Positions 6,932-15,618 of a DNA stretch of 49,999 bases are shown here, one piece after another. Source of the DNA: Actinobaculum suis. GTDB taxonomy: Bacteria > Actinomycetota > Actinomycetes > Actinomycetales > Actinomycetaceae. The stretch spans positions 1 to 49,999 of the forward strand of contig NZ_FNAU01000015.1 of assembly GCF_900102025.1 (NCBI RefSeq), written 5' to 3'. The notes beneath the pieces were generated by a model. The model was not told where the DNA came from. It did no database searches and was given only the letters and a program-made list of their open reading frames with translations. Position 1 is the stretch's first letter. Each line of letters opens with the position of its first letter. Position numbers and translations under genes: made by a program.

Positions 6932-8644
6932 ATGGCTTTTAGTATGAAGCGTAGAGAGTACGCTGAACTGCACGGTCCGACCACGGGCGACGGCGTACGG
7001 CTCGCGGATACAGATCTGGTAGCAGTAGTCGAAAAGGATTACACCGTTCCTGGAGAAGAAGTTTCCTTCGGCGGTGGCAAGGTAATCCGCGACGGTATGG
7101 GGCAGAACTCTACCGTTGTAGATGAAGGTCAAATTCCAGATCTTGTGATTACCAACGTGATGGTCATTGACTACACGGGTATTTATGTTGCGGACGTGGC
7201 TGTCCGTGACGGCAAGATCTTGAAGATCGGTAACGCCGGTAACCCTGATATCCAGGACGATGTGGATATCGTAGTGGGGGTGCGCACCGAAGTTGTAGGC
7301 GGCGAGGGTAAGATCCTCACGGCCGGCGCGGTTGACACGCACATTCACAATATTTCCCCGGAACAGGTAGAATCCGCTCTGGACAACGGCACAACCACCT
7401 TCGTTGGAGGCGGCGTAGGCCCGTTAGATTCCACCAACGCCACCACTCTTACCTCCGGCCCGGGTAACCTCCGTGCGATGATCAAGGCCTCGGAAGGGCT
7501 GCCGATTAACATCGGTTTCCTCGGTAAGGGACACTCATCCACTAAGGATCCGCTCCGCGACCAGGTTCGCGCGGGCGCCATTGGCTTCAAGATTCACGAA
7601 GACTGGGGCTCCACTTATAACTCGATCGATACGACGCTGCAGGTAGCAGACGAAATGGACGTCCAGGTGGCGATCCACACCGATACCCTTAACGAAGGTG
7701 GCTTTGTAGATAACACCATTGCCGCAATCGGGGATCGCGTAATCCACACCTTCCACACCGAAGGTGCGGGCGGTGGGCACGCTCCTGACATCATTAAGGT
7801 AGCTGGGCTGCCGAACGTTCTCCCGGCTTCCACCAATCCAACCCTGCCGTACACGGTCAATACGATCGACGAGCATTTGGACATGATTATGGTGTGCCAC
7901 CACCTGAACCCGGACTTGCCGGAAGACGTGGCCTTCGCGGATTCGCGAATTCGGAAGGAAACCATTGCCGCCGAAGACGTGTTGCACGATATGGGTATCA
8001 TGTCCATCACGTCGTCGGACTCGCAGGCCATGGGCCGCGTGGGTGAAGTAGTGCTCCGCACCTGGCAGGTAGCCCACCGGATGAAGCAACAGCGTGGCGC
8101 CCTGGCGGGTGATTCCACGAATAACGACAATAACCGCATTAAGCGCTATATTGCCAAGTACACAATCAACCCGGCAATCGCCTCTGGTATTGCCGATACC
8201 GTGGGTTCGATTGAAGAAGGCAAGATGGCTGACCTCGTGCTCTGGGAGCCGGCTTACTTCGGCGTCAAGCCTTCGCTCGTGTTCAAGGGTGGTATGGTCG
8301 TCCGCTCGATCATGGGTGACCCGAACGCCTCGATTCCCACGCCCCAGCCGCGCACCATGCGTTATAACTGGGCTGCACGTGGCGCACTGGTCAACGACAC
8401 CAGCGTTACCTTCGTCTCCACTGCTTCGCTGGAAGACGGCATTGAAGAGAAGCTGGGTCTGCGCCGCCGGCTCGTAGCCGCCAAGAACATGCGCACGATT
8501 TCCAAGAAGGATATGAAGCTCAATGATGCGACTCCGCACATTGAAGTCGATCCGGAAACCTACGTGCTGAGGGTTGATGGAGAAGAAATTACCTCCGAAC
8601 CGGCCGAGGTACTGCCTATGGCCCAGAGGTACTTCCTCTTCTAA
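6932..8644 (+). CDS. ureC: Urease alpha (catalytic) subunit
   Basis: 570-residue catalytic subunit holding the di-nickel site, full length for the family. Visible active-site motifs in order: DTHIH (two nickel ligands), GFKIHEDWG (carbamylated bridging Lys and a His), AIHTDTLNE and [15 protein letters not shown] (His ligands), CHHL (active-site flap histidine region), and SSDSQAMGR (Asp ligand). The N-terminus has [23 protein letters not shown] 6932 was chosen because AAGGAG lies about 11 bases upstream; an ATG at 6944 is a weaker alternative. All nickel-binding residues are in place, so the enzyme should be active if maturation proteins and nickel are available. Confidence 0.98.
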   Translation: MAFSMKRREYAELHGPTTGDGVRLADTDLVAVVEKDYTVPGEEVSFGGGKVIRDGMGQNSTVVDEGQIPDLVITNVMVIDYTGIYVADVAVRDGKILKIGNAGNPDIQDDVDIVVGVRTEVVGGEGKILTAGAVDTHIHNISPEQVESALDNGTTTFVGGGVGPLDSTNATTLTSGPGNLRAMIKASEGLPINIGFLGKGHSSTKDPLRDQVRAGAIGFKIHEDWGSTYNSIDTTLQVADEMDVQVAIHTDTLNEGGFVDNTIAAIGDRVIHTFHTEGAGGGHAPDIIKVAGLPNVLPASTNPTLPYTVNTIDEHLDMIMVCHHLNPDLPEDVAFADSRIRKETIAAEDVLHDMGIMSITSSDSQAMGRVGEVVLRTWQVAHRMKQQRGALAGDSTNNDNNRIKRYIAKYTINPAIASGIADTVGSIEEGKMADLVLWEPAYFGVKPSLVFKGGMVVRSIMGDPNASIPTPQPRTMRYNWAARGALVNDTSVTFVSTASLEDGIEEKLGLRRRLVAAKNMRTISKKDMKLNDATPHIEVDPETYVLRVDGEEITSEPAEVLPMAQRYFLF

Positions 8645-8675
8645 AACTCGGCACCTAACTAAAAAAGAAGCTAGC

Positions 8676-8766
8676 AGCGCGGCCGAGCCACTCGGCGCGG
8701 CCGCGCTATAAATTCGCTAGCGCACAGAGAAACGCGGTGGGAAGGGCCCAGAGCGCTTCCCACCGC
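8676..8766 (+). other. Two hairpins between ureC and ureE
   Basis: The 168-base gap after ureC holds two perfect stems: AGCGCGGCCG (8676-8685) with its complement at 8698-8707, and GCGGTGGGAAG (8734-8744) with its complement at 8756-8766. Neither is followed by a T-run, although an A/T stretch follows the second. They could stabilise the upstream structural-gene mRNA or reduce read-through into the accessory genes. Confidence 0.6.
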
Positions 8767-8812
8767 TAATTCTCGAAAAAATAGTAAATAGCCGCGATAT
8801 TAGGGAGCTAAG

Positions 8813-9286
8813 ATGCTAATCACCGAAATAGTGGGTAATACCGCCACAGTAGATTTACCCGCTTCGGACTGGAAAATTGAGACGATTTCTTTCGACGACG
8901 AAAGTCGGCTCAAGCGAATCCAGCGAGCAGTAACCAGCACTGGGGAAGAAGTAGGCCTCCGGCTTTCGAATGAGTACAAGGAAATCAAACCCGGAGATAT
9001 CTTGTACCAGCAAGACGGCCGGGCAATCGTCGCTGATGTAAAACCCACCGACGTGCTTATTATTAGCCCGCGGTCTATTCATGAGGCGCTCTCTGTTGCT
9101 CATGCCCTGGGCAACCGGCACCTACAAGCACAGTTCTTTACCGCCGAAGACGGCTGGGATGGGGAAGTAATGGTGGTCCGTTACGACCACACCGTGCAAT
9201 CTCACCTCGAGCACGTCCAAGTCCCCTTCACCCGCGATAGCAAGGTTATGCCAGAGGCTTTCCGTCATGCCGAACACACACACTAA
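8813..9286 (+). CDS. ureE: Urease accessory protein UreE (nickel metallochaperone)
   Basis: 157-residue metallochaperone that brings nickel to the urease apo-complex. The N-terminal half (TVDLPASDWKIETISFDDES, then RLSNEYKEIKPGDIL) is the UreE peptide-binding domain. The central part has the conserved LSVAHALGNRHLQAQF block with the metal-binding His of GNRH. The C-terminal tail has only a few histidines (FRHAEHTH) and is not the long His-rich tail of enterobacterial UreE, so it probably does not store nickel. TAGGGAG precedes the ATG. Its last 20 bases overlap ureF, indicating translational coupling. Confidence 0.95.
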   Translation: MLITEIVGNTATVDLPASDWKIETISFDDESRLKRIQRAVTSTGEEVGLRLSNEYKEIKPGDILYQQDGRAIVADVKPTDVLIISPRSIHEALSVAHALGNRHLQAQFFTAEDGWDGEVMVVRYDHTVQSHLEHVQVPFTRDSKVMPEAFRHAEHTH

Positions 9287-9992
9287 TACCCGCGCAGATC
9301 TGGTCATGTGGCACCTGACCGATTCTGCTCTACCTACCGGTGGTTTCGCTCATTCTGCCGGCTTGGAAACCTATATCCAAACCGGGAAAGTAGGTAATGC
9401 GGAGAGCTTCACGGACTGGCTGCACGGCTACGTGCGCCAGGCGAGTTTCAATGACGCACTGGCAGTGAAACTAGCCTGGGAGCTCTACCATCGCGATCTT
9501 CCCGATGAAAGTGAAGCTTGGAAGGAAGAACTGCGGGAGTTGGACGCGCTCTACCGTGCAGCCCAAACCGCCTCGCAGGTGCGTACTTCCATGAGTTCTA
9601 TGGGGAAACGGATGAGCATTATTGCATCCCTGATTTCTCCGGACGATCCGCGCATTACCGAATATAGCGAAGGAATTAAATCCCGGCGTTACCATGCCAA
9701 TCCCGGTATCGTTACCGGATTGGTATTAGCCAGCGTCGGTACCGGAAAAGCAGAAGCTGTAACCGCATACCTAATGCAGATTATGCACTCGATGGTACAA
9801 AACGCGATTCGTGCAATTCCGCTCGGGCAAGATGCTGGGCAGCGCGTTATCGTCAATACCTACGACGTAATTTTGCAAGCTGCGGATATGACGCTCGCGC
9901 ATGACGAAGCAGATATCGGCGTCGTCGCACCGCGCCTAGAGATTGCGCAAATGGAACACGAAACCCTACGTTCCAGAATGTTTATGTCATAA
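9267..9992 (+). CDS. ureF: Urease accessory protein UreF
   Basis: 241-residue, mostly helical maturation factor. It binds UreD on the apo-urease and recruits the UreG GTPase. Typical segments are LWHLTDSALPTGGFAHSAGLE near the start (here read MWHLTDSALPTGGFAHSAGL), FTDWLHGYVRQ, RYHANPGIVTGLVLA and AIRAIPLGQDAGQRVI. Length is normal. The ATG at 9267 lies inside the end of ureE (20-base overlap in another frame), so translation is coupled. A 73-base gap separates it from ureG. Confidence 0.95.
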   Translation: MPNTHTNTRADLVMWHLTDSALPTGGFAHSAGLETYIQTGKVGNAESFTDWLHGYVRQASFNDALAVKLAWELYHRDLPDESEAWKEELRELDALYRAAQTASQVRTSMSSMGKRMSIIASLISPDDPRITEYSEGIKSRRYHANPGIVTGLVLASVGTGKAEAVTAYLMQIMHSMVQNAIRAIPLGQDAGQRVIVNTYDVILQAADMTLAHDEADIGVVAPRLEIAQMEHETLRSRMFMS

Positions 9993-10065
9993 AAACAGTA
10001 GCCTCTGTCTATGTTATGCATGCATGTGACACTGACTCATAAAGACATGAGAAAGGAAAATAGCC

Positions 10066-10680
10066 ATGTCTATTATTAAAGTTGGAGTGGGCGGCCCGGT
10101 CGGCTCAGGAAAGACCGCGCTAATCGAGAGAATCACCCGCGCCCTGGACGGCGAAGTCTCGATGGCCGTAATTACCAACGATATTTACACCACGGAAGAC
10201 GCTAAAATTTTGGCGCGCGAAAGTGTGCTCCCGGTAGATCGAATTATTGGGCTGGAAACCGGAGGGTGCCCACACACGGCGATTCGGGAAGATACTTCTA
10301 TGAACGACGCCGCTTTCGAGGAACTGCAGGAACGGCACCCAGATCTGGAACTCGTGTTCGTAGAATCTGGTGGCGATAACCTTTCCGCCACTTTCTCCCC
10401 GGAACTCGTGGATTTTTCGATCTACGTAATCGATGTGGCGCAGGGGGAGAAGATCCCGCGCAAGGCCGGCCAAGGCATGATCAAGTCGGATCTCTTCGTT
10501 ATCAATAAGACGGATTTGGCGCCTTATGTGGGAGCCGATCTGAGCGTGATGGAAGCCGATTCAAAGGTCTTCCGAGGGGATAAGCCGTTCGTAATGACGA
10601 ATCTGAAGACTGATGAGGGCCTGGAAGGCGTGCTGGAATGGCTCCGGCGCGATGTGCTCATGTCGGATCTCGCGGTCTAG
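10066..10680 (+). CDS. ureG: Urease accessory GTPase UreG
   Basis: 204-residue GTPase of the SIMIBI class whose GTP hydrolysis drives nickel insertion into urease. The P-loop is [10 protein letters not shown] at residues 9-18. [16 protein letters not shown] is the conserved switch region and [17 protein letters not shown] contains the CPH metal-binding motif. [17 protein letters not shown] is the Walker B region and [15 protein letters not shown] the guanine specificity motif (NKTD). GAAAGGAAA precedes the ATG. The gene is full length and intact. Its stop is 15 bases from ureD. Confidence 0.97.
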   Translation: MSIIKVGVGGPVGSGKTALIERITRALDGEVSMAVITNDIYTTEDAKILARESVLPVDRIIGLETGGCPHTAIREDTSMNDAAFEELQERHPDLELVFVESGGDNLSATFSPELVDFSIYVIDVAQGEKIPRKAGQGMIKSDLFVINKTDLAPYVGADLSVMEADSKVFRGDKPFVMTNLKTDEGLEGVLEWLRRDVLMSDLAV

Positions 10681-10695
10681 GAGGGTAATAGCCGC

Positions 10696-11571
10696 GTGGA
10701 GAATCTGGAAAAATACTTTCGGCAAGTAGGTTCGGAACCTGAAACCGGGGTCCTGGAACTAGATATTGGGTTATCGGGCGGGCGTTCGATTGCGCTCGAC
10801 CAGTACCACCACCAGGCCTTTAAGATTATTCGCCCGCATTATCTGGACGATTCCGGGCAGGTGTATTACACCATTGCTAATCCGGGCGGCGGATATTTGG
10901 GTGGAGATTCCTACCGGATTGATATTAATGTGCAGCCGGGTGCCTCGGCCCTCGTCACGGATCAATCGGCAGCGAAGGTGTACCGGACCCCGGGTAACTA
11001 CGTGGTACAAAATATCGACTTCTCGGTAGAAGCCGGCGGGGTTTTGGAATATATTCCAGACCAGCTGATTCTCTACCGGGAGGCGGATTTCCGCCAAAAC
11101 CTGGTTGCCCGGGTTTCTAGCGAAGGTTCCTTGTTTATTTCCGACGTCGTCACGCCAGGATGGGCGCCAGATGGTAGCCAATTCGGGTACAATCAGGCGC
11201 GTTTACGCAATATTATCTACGTTGATGATGAGCCGGTAGTTCTGGATAATATTGTTATTCGCCCTGACGATCCGGGATTCGCCAAAGAACTGGACTTTTA
11301 CATGGATGGGCGCACCCATTTCTCTACCGCGATTTGTTGCGATCCAGGAATTGATGAAGATCTCTTCACCCTCGTACAAAATGAGGTAAAGGAATATTCT
11401 AGTAGGTTTACGGACCTGAACGCGGCCGTTACTAAGCTCGACAAACCGGGCTTTATGCTCCGCGGGCTTGGCAACCGCACCGAACATTTACTGGAACTAA
11501 CCATGCTTGTAGCTAATATTGTGCGCGCGGAATTGCGCGGCCAAGGCAAGCTGCACCTGCGCAAATACTAG
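10696..11571 (+). CDS. ureD: Urease accessory protein UreD (UreH)
   Basis: 291-residue scaffold protein that binds the apo-urease and, with UreF and UreG, forms the activation complex. Family features: YHHQAFKIIRPHY, then NPGGGYLGGDSYRIDINVQPGA, DQSAAKVYRTP (the typical T-x-x-x-x-K-x-Y-R), LEYIPDQLILYREADFRQ and a C-terminal segment LRGLGNRTEHL. The start is GTG 10696 with AGGAGG at 10679-10684. Its position at the end of the cluster differs from the enteric ureDABCEFG order but occurs in other Gram-positives. A strong hairpin ends the operon 48 bases later. Confidence 0.95.
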   Translation: MENLEKYFRQVGSEPETGVLELDIGLSGGRSIALDQYHHQAFKIIRPHYLDDSGQVYYTIANPGGGYLGGDSYRIDINVQPGASALVTDQSAAKVYRTPGNYVVQNIDFSVEAGGVLEYIPDQLILYREADFRQNLVARVSSEGSLFISDVVTPGWAPDGSQFGYNQARLRNIIYVDDEPVVLDNIVIRPDDPGFAKELDFYMDGRTHFSTAICCDPGIDEDLFTLVQNEVKEYSSRFTDLNAAVTKLDKPGFMLRGLGNRTEHLLELTMLVANIVRAELRGQGKLHLRKY

Positions 11572-11619
11572 AACTACTAGGCAGACGGTATGGTTGCCGG
11601 CTAAATAGCATTAAACCGG

Positions 11620-11666
11620 GCGCCGGGCGGCATGTGCGAAAAACGTACATACCGCTCGGCGCTTTC
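11620..11666 (+). terminator. Terminator of the urease operon
   Basis: A 16-position stem (11620-11635 with 11647-11662, two wobble pairs) and an 11-base loop, followed by TTTCTG. It is placed 48 bases after the ureD stop. Confidence 0.75.
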
Positions 11667-11700
11667 TGCGCGCCGCCCGCCCGCGCATGCGGAGTGCCAG

Positions 11701-11892
11701 GGTCTAAAGGCAGACTGCCAGAAACCTGCAGGCCAGGGGCCCGAGGTCTAAAGGAGGACTGCGAGCGGTCTAAAGGCAGACTAAGGCTGATTGCTGTCTC
11801 CGCCGCGCGTTTGAGGTCGGTAGTTTACTAAGCCGGCAGCCGCTTGTGTAGTAGCTGGCTGCTCGGCAGCGGCTCGTGCGGTGGCGGGTTAC
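11701..11892. repeat. Short direct repeats after ureD running into the arsR stop
   Basis: A 16-bp element GGTCTAAAGG(C/A)(A/G)GACT occurs at 11701-11716, 11745-11760 and 11767-11782. From about 11828 a second family of roughly 30-bp degenerate units (CTCGGC plus GTGCGG blocks) begins and continues into the stop and last codons of the minus-strand regulator gene (stop at 11889-11891). The interval 11572-11888 contains no gene. Confidence 0.5.
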
Positions 11893-12287
11893 TCGGCGCC
11901 AGCTTGTGCGGCGGTACCTGCTGGGCTCGTTTCCGTTAGCTTCGTATCCGCATTGTCTGCAGCTACGGAGCGTGGTATTACCGCTTCGCTGTGTGTGAGT
12001 CCGATCCAGTGCATTACCTGGTGCACGTTCTCACTGGCAATCGCGTAGCGGATATACCGGCCCGAACGGGCACTTCTCACAACCCCGGTTTTTTCCATTG
12101 CCCGCAAGGCTGCCGAGGCCGTAGGAACCCTCACTTCGGCCAGTTCCGCCAATTCCGTAACCGTAAGCTCCATATCTCCAGCAAAATGGATGGCGTTGAG
12201 AAGCTTCAGGCGCGTGGGGTCGCCAAGTATTTTGAAAATATCAGCCCATTTTTCAACGAGCTGCCTATTTCTTTCCGCATCAGCCAC
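11889..12287 (-). CDS. ArsR/SmtB-family metal-responsive repressor
   Basis: 132-residue winged-helix regulator. DNA-binding features: FKILGDPTRLKLLNAI, then LTVTELAELAEVRVPTASAALRAMEKTGVV (recognition helix), then the wing RSGRYIRYAI. The next helix ENVHQVMHWIGLTHSEAV places three histidines in the helix where NmtR and KmtR of mycobacteria bind nickel or cobalt and SmtB binds zinc; there is no CxC arsenic motif. The last 30 residues are a disordered Ala/Thr tail. The start is GTG 12287 with AAGGAG upstream. It is divergent from a FecCD-type importer with two palindromes between them, and downstream of urease. A role as a nickel- or zinc-sensing repressor of the importer is inferred. Confidence 0.8.
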   Translation of the reverse strand: MADAERNRQLVEKWADIFKILGDPTRLKLLNAIHFAGDMELTVTELAELAEVRVPTASAALRAMEKTGVVRSARSGRYIRYAIASENVHQVMHWIGLTHSEAVIPRSVAADNADTKLTETSPAGTAAQAGAE

Positions 12288-12374
12288 GTGTCATCACTCC
12301 TTGCATATGAAATCCAGGGATTATGAGCTTCCTAGGATGTACTACTACCAATAAATCTACCCGATACTCTTATC

Positions 12375-12390
12375 TGCCTGCATGCGGGCA
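12375..12390. promoter_or_regulatory. Palindrome in the arsR-importer intergenic region
   Basis: TGCCTGCATGCGGGCA is a 16-bp palindrome with one mismatched pair, centred on GCATGC. It lies midway in the 205-base divergent promoter region, which makes it a candidate operator. The sequence is not the usual A/T-rich ArsR site. Confidence 0.4.
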
Positions 12391-12483
12391 TAAGGGCGCA
12401 TGAAAACCAGCAGAAAACAAGGGATATCCGACCCAAGCCCTTCCAAAGATGCGTGATTTTTGACCACTCATCGCAACTTGCCA

Positions 12484-12501
12484 ATCAATTGAGTGATTGA
12501 T
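12484..12501. promoter_or_regulatory. ArsR-like operator at the importer start
   Basis: ATCAATTGAGTGATTGAT has 6-bp arms (ATCAAT, ATTGAT) with a 6-base spacer, the general shape of ArsR/SmtB operators. It overlaps the proposed GTG start of the permease (12493). Binding there would block expression of the importer, or the real start lies downstream (for example GTG 12514). Confidence 0.45.
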
Positions 12502-13572
12502 AGTGTCGGATCTGTGCATCAGGTTAAAGATTCCTTAGGTTTTGCGCAGCGGAAACGCGTCACGCTCGCGTGGTCCGCTGTTCTGACCTGCGTCTTGGTG
12601 GCCGCATTCGTGATCGGGATCATTATAGGTCCGACGCCGCTGGAGCTTTCCGACGTGTGGTTGGTGCTCAAGCACCACCTGGCGGGTGGCTACCTCCCGG
12701 CCTCGCATACGACGATTGACTCCATTGTCTGGCATATTAGGGTGCCGCGACTTCTGCTTGGAGCGGCAGTGGGGGCCGGACTCGCGGTGGCAGGTGCAGT
12801 GTTGCAGGCAGTAGTGCGTAACGTGCTGGCAGATCCGTACACGCTCGGTATTAATTCTGGGGCTTCCACCGGGGCGGCGCTGGCCATCCTCTTTGGCGTG
12901 GGCGCGGGCTTTGGCCAATTTGCCTTGCAGGGAGCGGCCTTTGTGGGCGCCATGGGCGCCTCCATTCTCATGTTCGCCATCGCACAGCAAGGTGGTCAAC
13001 TCTCTTCCCCGCGTTTGCTGATGTCCGGCGTCGTTGTTGGATACACACTTTCTGCCGTAACATCCTTCCTCGTTTTTGCGTCGGATTCGGCGGAAGGATC
13101 ACGTAGCGTTATGTTCTGGCTACTAGGTAGCCTCGCGCTCGGTAAATGGGATTTCGCCCTCGCGCTGTCGCTCGGCGTGGTGATCCTGGTAGTGGTGATT
13201 CTGTGGCTGTTGGGTACGAAGATTGATGCGCTCACCATTGGTGACGACGCCGCCCGTACCCTTGGCGTACATCCCGATCGGCTGCGCATTACCCTCACGA
13301 TTCTTACCTGCTTAATGGTTGGGACCGTGGTATCAATGGCTGGTTCGATTGGCTTTGTGGGGCTGGTAGTGCCGCATGCTTGCCGGCGTTTGGTAGGCGG
13401 CTCGCATCGTCACCTATTACCGGTAAGCGCGTTAGCTGGAGCTGCCTTGCTCCTGTTGGCAGATATTGCGGCCCGGGTTTTGCTGGCCCCGCAAGAAATA
13501 CCGATTGGCATCCTGACGGCTACCGTCGGAGCGCCCTTGCTGTTCTTGATTGTTCGGAGGGCAAACGCATGA
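12493..13572 (+). CDS. FecCD/BtuC-family ABC importer permease
   Basis: 359-residue inner-membrane permease with about ten membrane spans. Characteristic blocks: LVLKHHLAG region, then WHIRVPRLLLGAAVGAGLAVAGAVLQAVVRNVLADPYTLGINSGASTGAALAI near residues 80-135, and a C-terminal FVGLVVPHACRRLVGGSHRHLLP that contacts the ATPase. This family moves iron-siderophores, haem, cobalamin and also nickel or cobalt chelates. The GTG start at 12493 has a poor ribosome binding site and overlaps a candidate operator, so GTG 12514 is an alternative. The stop overlaps the ATPase start by 4 bases (ATGA). Confidence 0.9.
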   Translation: MIDSVGSVHQVKDSLGFAQRKRVTLAWSAVLTCVLVAAFVIGIIIGPTPLELSDVWLVLKHHLAGGYLPASHTTIDSIVWHIRVPRLLLGAAVGAGLAVAGAVLQAVVRNVLADPYTLGINSGASTGAALAILFGVGAGFGQFALQGAAFVGAMGASILMFAIAQQGGQLSSPRLLMSGVVVGYTLSAVTSFLVFASDSAEGSRSVMFWLLGSLALGKWDFALALSLGVVILVVVILWLLGTKIDALTIGDDAARTLGVHPDRLRITLTILTCLMVGTVVSMAGSIGFVGLVVPHACRRLVGGSHRHLLPVSALAGAALLLLADIAARVLLAPQEIPIGILTATVGAPLLFLIVRRANA

Positions 13573-14282
13573 TCGTCGCTGAAAACATTACGTTCAAACA
13601 CATTCTACGTGGTGTGTCTATATCAATTCCGGATCACGGCGTAACTGGTTTGGTAGGGCCCAATGGTTCCGGAAAAACCACGTTGCTGCGGTGCCTGTTT
13701 GGGGCCCTGAAGATATCCGGCGGAAAGGTAGAGATCAACGGTAAGGATCTCAACTCGTATCGCCCGCGAGAACTTGCCGGGGAGATCGCCGTCGTCGCGC
13801 AAGATTCGGGGGAGCCGCCGCAAATTTCGGTAGCCGAAATCGTCCGGCTCGGTAACATCGCCAGCGGGGGCCAAAATGATGAAATAATTTATGATTCGCT
13901 GGCAAGGCTGGGGATGGAAGATCGGGCAACCTCCTATCTCAATCAACTTTCCGGGGGAGAGCGGCAACGGGTGATGATTGCGCGCGGATTTGCGCAAGCC
14001 CCGCGCCACCTGCTCTTTGACGAACCCACGAACCATTTAGATATCCGCTACCAACTTGAGGTATTGCACGAGATTTCTAAATACCCGCGCAGCGTCACGG
14101 TAGTTTTACATGATCTGAATTTTGCTTTGCAGTATTGCGATTATGTGTACTTGCTGGCAGAAGGAGAGATCGTTGCAGCGGGTGAACCGAAAGAAGTATT
14201 CCAACCTGAAATTTTAGAACCCGTATATGACGTGCGGGTAACCATGAGGGATGGCATCCTCCGATTCGAAAGGAAAAAATAA
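13569..14282 (+). CDS. ABC importer ATPase (FecE/BtuD-type)
   Basis: 237-residue cytoplasmic ATPase of the same importer. Walker A is GPNGSGKTT at about residues 33-41, the Q-loop VVAQDSG, signature LSGGERQR, Walker B HLLFDEP with D-loop TNHLDI, and switch His in VVLHDLN. The ATG at 13569 overlaps the permease stop (ATGA), so translation is coupled. A longer upstream extension in the same frame would run through the permease gene and is not real. The stop abuts the GTG of the binding protein, so the three genes form one operon. Confidence 0.93.
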   Translation: MIVAENITFKHILRGVSISIPDHGVTGLVGPNGSGKTTLLRCLFGALKISGGKVEINGKDLNSYRPRELAGEIAVVAQDSGEPPQISVAEIVRLGNIASGGQNDEIIYDSLARLGMEDRATSYLNQLSGGERQRVMIARGFAQAPRHLLFDEPTNHLDIRYQLEVLHEISKYPRSVTVVLHDLNFALQYCDYVYLLAEGEIVAAGEPKEVFQPEILEPVYDVRVTMRDGILRFERKK

Positions 14283-15242
14283 GTGAAGAAAACACTTATA
14301 AGCGCGGTTGCCGCGGCCGCGCTTGTATTCTCACTCTCGGGCTGTACCGGAGAAACCGAAAAAGCTACCGGGCCGGAAACTGGAGCAATTCAGATTGAGA
14401 ACTGCGGCCACAATCTGACATTCGAAAAGGTACCGGAACGGGTAGTGTTGCAAAACGCTTATTCGGTGGAGACCCTGGTGAATCTGGGAGTGCTGGACCA
14501 TGTGGTAGCAAAGGCCGGGTATTTCCCGGAAATCCTTTTTGACGATGCCACGAATAAGGCCTTGCAAGACATCCCGGATATGACCAACCGGATCGGTGAA
14601 TCCGGGCATTTGGTGATTAGCAAGGAAGCAGTAATGGCCGAAGAGCCGGACGCGATCTTCGGGGCTAGTGACTCTGTAAACCAAGACACTACTACCGAAG
14701 TTCCCGTGATCATTAACCGCGGCTTCTGCGGGGAAGTAAAGAACGCTTCCTGGGATGACGTGTTCCGCGATGTAGATCTTTACGCCGATATTTTCCGCAA
14801 GCAGGAAGAAGCTGAAAAATACAAGGCAGAACTGCAAAAGCAGATTGATGCGCTGGATTCCACGGTTGGCGCAGGCAAGAAGGTAGCGGTGCTCTACCCG
14901 GGTGTGGGCGGGGCCTCCACCTACGCCTATGGCAAGGACTCAATGTCCAACCCAGTGGTAAAGGCACTTGGCCTGGAAAATGTGTTCGGAGATGAAAATA
15001 AGCGCGTCTTCGAAGTAACCGCGGAACAGATCGTAGCGCAATCACCAGATGTAGTGTTGATTTTGCACATGGGCGAAGCGGACGCAGTTTCTGCAGTCAC
15101 CAGCCTTTCTGGAATGGAAACCACGCCAGCAATGCAAAATGATGCGATTATTTCCATGCCGCTCTCCTTCGCTGAGCCGCCCACGCCGCTCGCCGTAAAA
15201 GGTGCACAATACCTGGAAGGTGAGCTCAAGAAGCTCAAGTAA
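14283..15242 (+). CDS. ABC importer substrate-binding lipoprotein (FecB-like)
   Basis: 319-residue lipoprotein. The signal peptide ends with the lipobox LSGC at residues 18-21, so the mature protein is anchored to the outer face of the membrane. It starts with the IENCGHNLTFEKVPERVV motif of FecB/BtuF-type binding proteins, and the middle contains VISKEAVMAEEPDAIFGA and the long backbone helix of class III binding proteins. A second cysteine pair position (GFCGE) may form a disulfide with NCG. GTG 14283 follows the ATPase stop immediately. The substrate cannot be read from sequence: iron chelates, cobalamin or a nickel chelate are possible. Proximity to urease and to an ArsR sensor favours a metal. 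Confidence 0.88.
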   Translation: MKKTLISAVAAAALVFSLSGCTGETEKATGPETGAIQIENCGHNLTFEKVPERVVLQNAYSVETLVNLGVLDHVVAKAGYFPEILFDDATNKALQDIPDMTNRIGESGHLVISKEAVMAEEPDAIFGASDSVNQDTTTEVPVIINRGFCGEVKNASWDDVFRDVDLYADIFRKQEEAEKYKAELQKQIDALDSTVGAGKKVAVLYPGVGGASTYAYGKDSMSNPVVKALGLENVFGDENKRVFEVTAEQIVAQSPDVVLILHMGEADAVSAVTSLSGMETTPAMQNDAIISMPLSFAEPPTPLAVKGAQYLEGELKKLK

Positions 15243-15268
15243 TACGAATAATTGCGAATAACTGCAAG
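15240..15268 (+). repeat. Stop-codon repeat after the binding protein gene
   Basis: Three units of 9-10 bases, TAATACGAA, TAATTGCGAA and TAACTGCAAG. Each begins with the stop codon TAA, and the first is the gene's own stop at 15240-15242. Confidence 0.5.
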
Positions 15269-15336
15269 GCTGGTCCGCGTGGGCCGGCGTGGCGGGGCTG
15301 GAAGCAAGGTTGGCTAAACATGCTGGCTAAGCAAAG

Positions 15337-15462
15337 CTGGTGGCTAGCGCGAATCTGGTGGCTAGCGCAAAGTTAGTGGCTAGTGCGAAGTTAGTGACTA
15401 GCGCGAACCTGGTGGCTAACGCGAAGCTAGTGACTAGCGCGAACCTGGTGGCTAACGCGAAG
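15337..15462. repeat. 18-bp minisatellite, seven units
   Basis: Seven imperfect 18-bp units of the form CTGGTGGCTAGCGCGAAG run from 15337 to 15462, with units differing by 1-4 bases. The array leaves open frames on both strands (six-residue protein repeats), but there is no ribosome binding site and the frames have no recognisable ends, so I do not call a gene. The interval 15243-15784 has only this array, a terminator and a second small repeat. Confidence 0.85.
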
Positions 15463-15497
15463 CTAGGCGAAGCTGGCCCGGCGCCGCAAATTAAAAC

Positions 15498-15545
15498 TCC
15501 GCTGGTTGGTACGGCGAAGAGCTGTACCAACCAGCGGAATTTTTT
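15498..15545 (+). terminator. Intrinsic terminator of the FecCD-type importer operon
   Basis: A perfect 15-bp stem (15498-15512 with 15524-15538), 11-base loop, then a run of six T (15540-15545). It lies after the 18-bp repeat array, so the array is probably transcribed as part of the 3' UTR. Confidence 0.92.
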
Positions 15546-15569
15546 GGTTTCTGGAGCCAAGTATTTTTT

Positions 15570-15618
15570 GTTTCGGGTACGCGTGTGGTTTCGGGTACGC
15601 GCCGGTTTCGGGTACACG
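15570..15618. repeat. Short direct repeat, three units
   Basis: GTTTCGGGTACGCG occurs at 15570-15583, 15588-15601 and, with one change, 15605-15618, with 3-4 base spacers. Confidence 0.7.
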
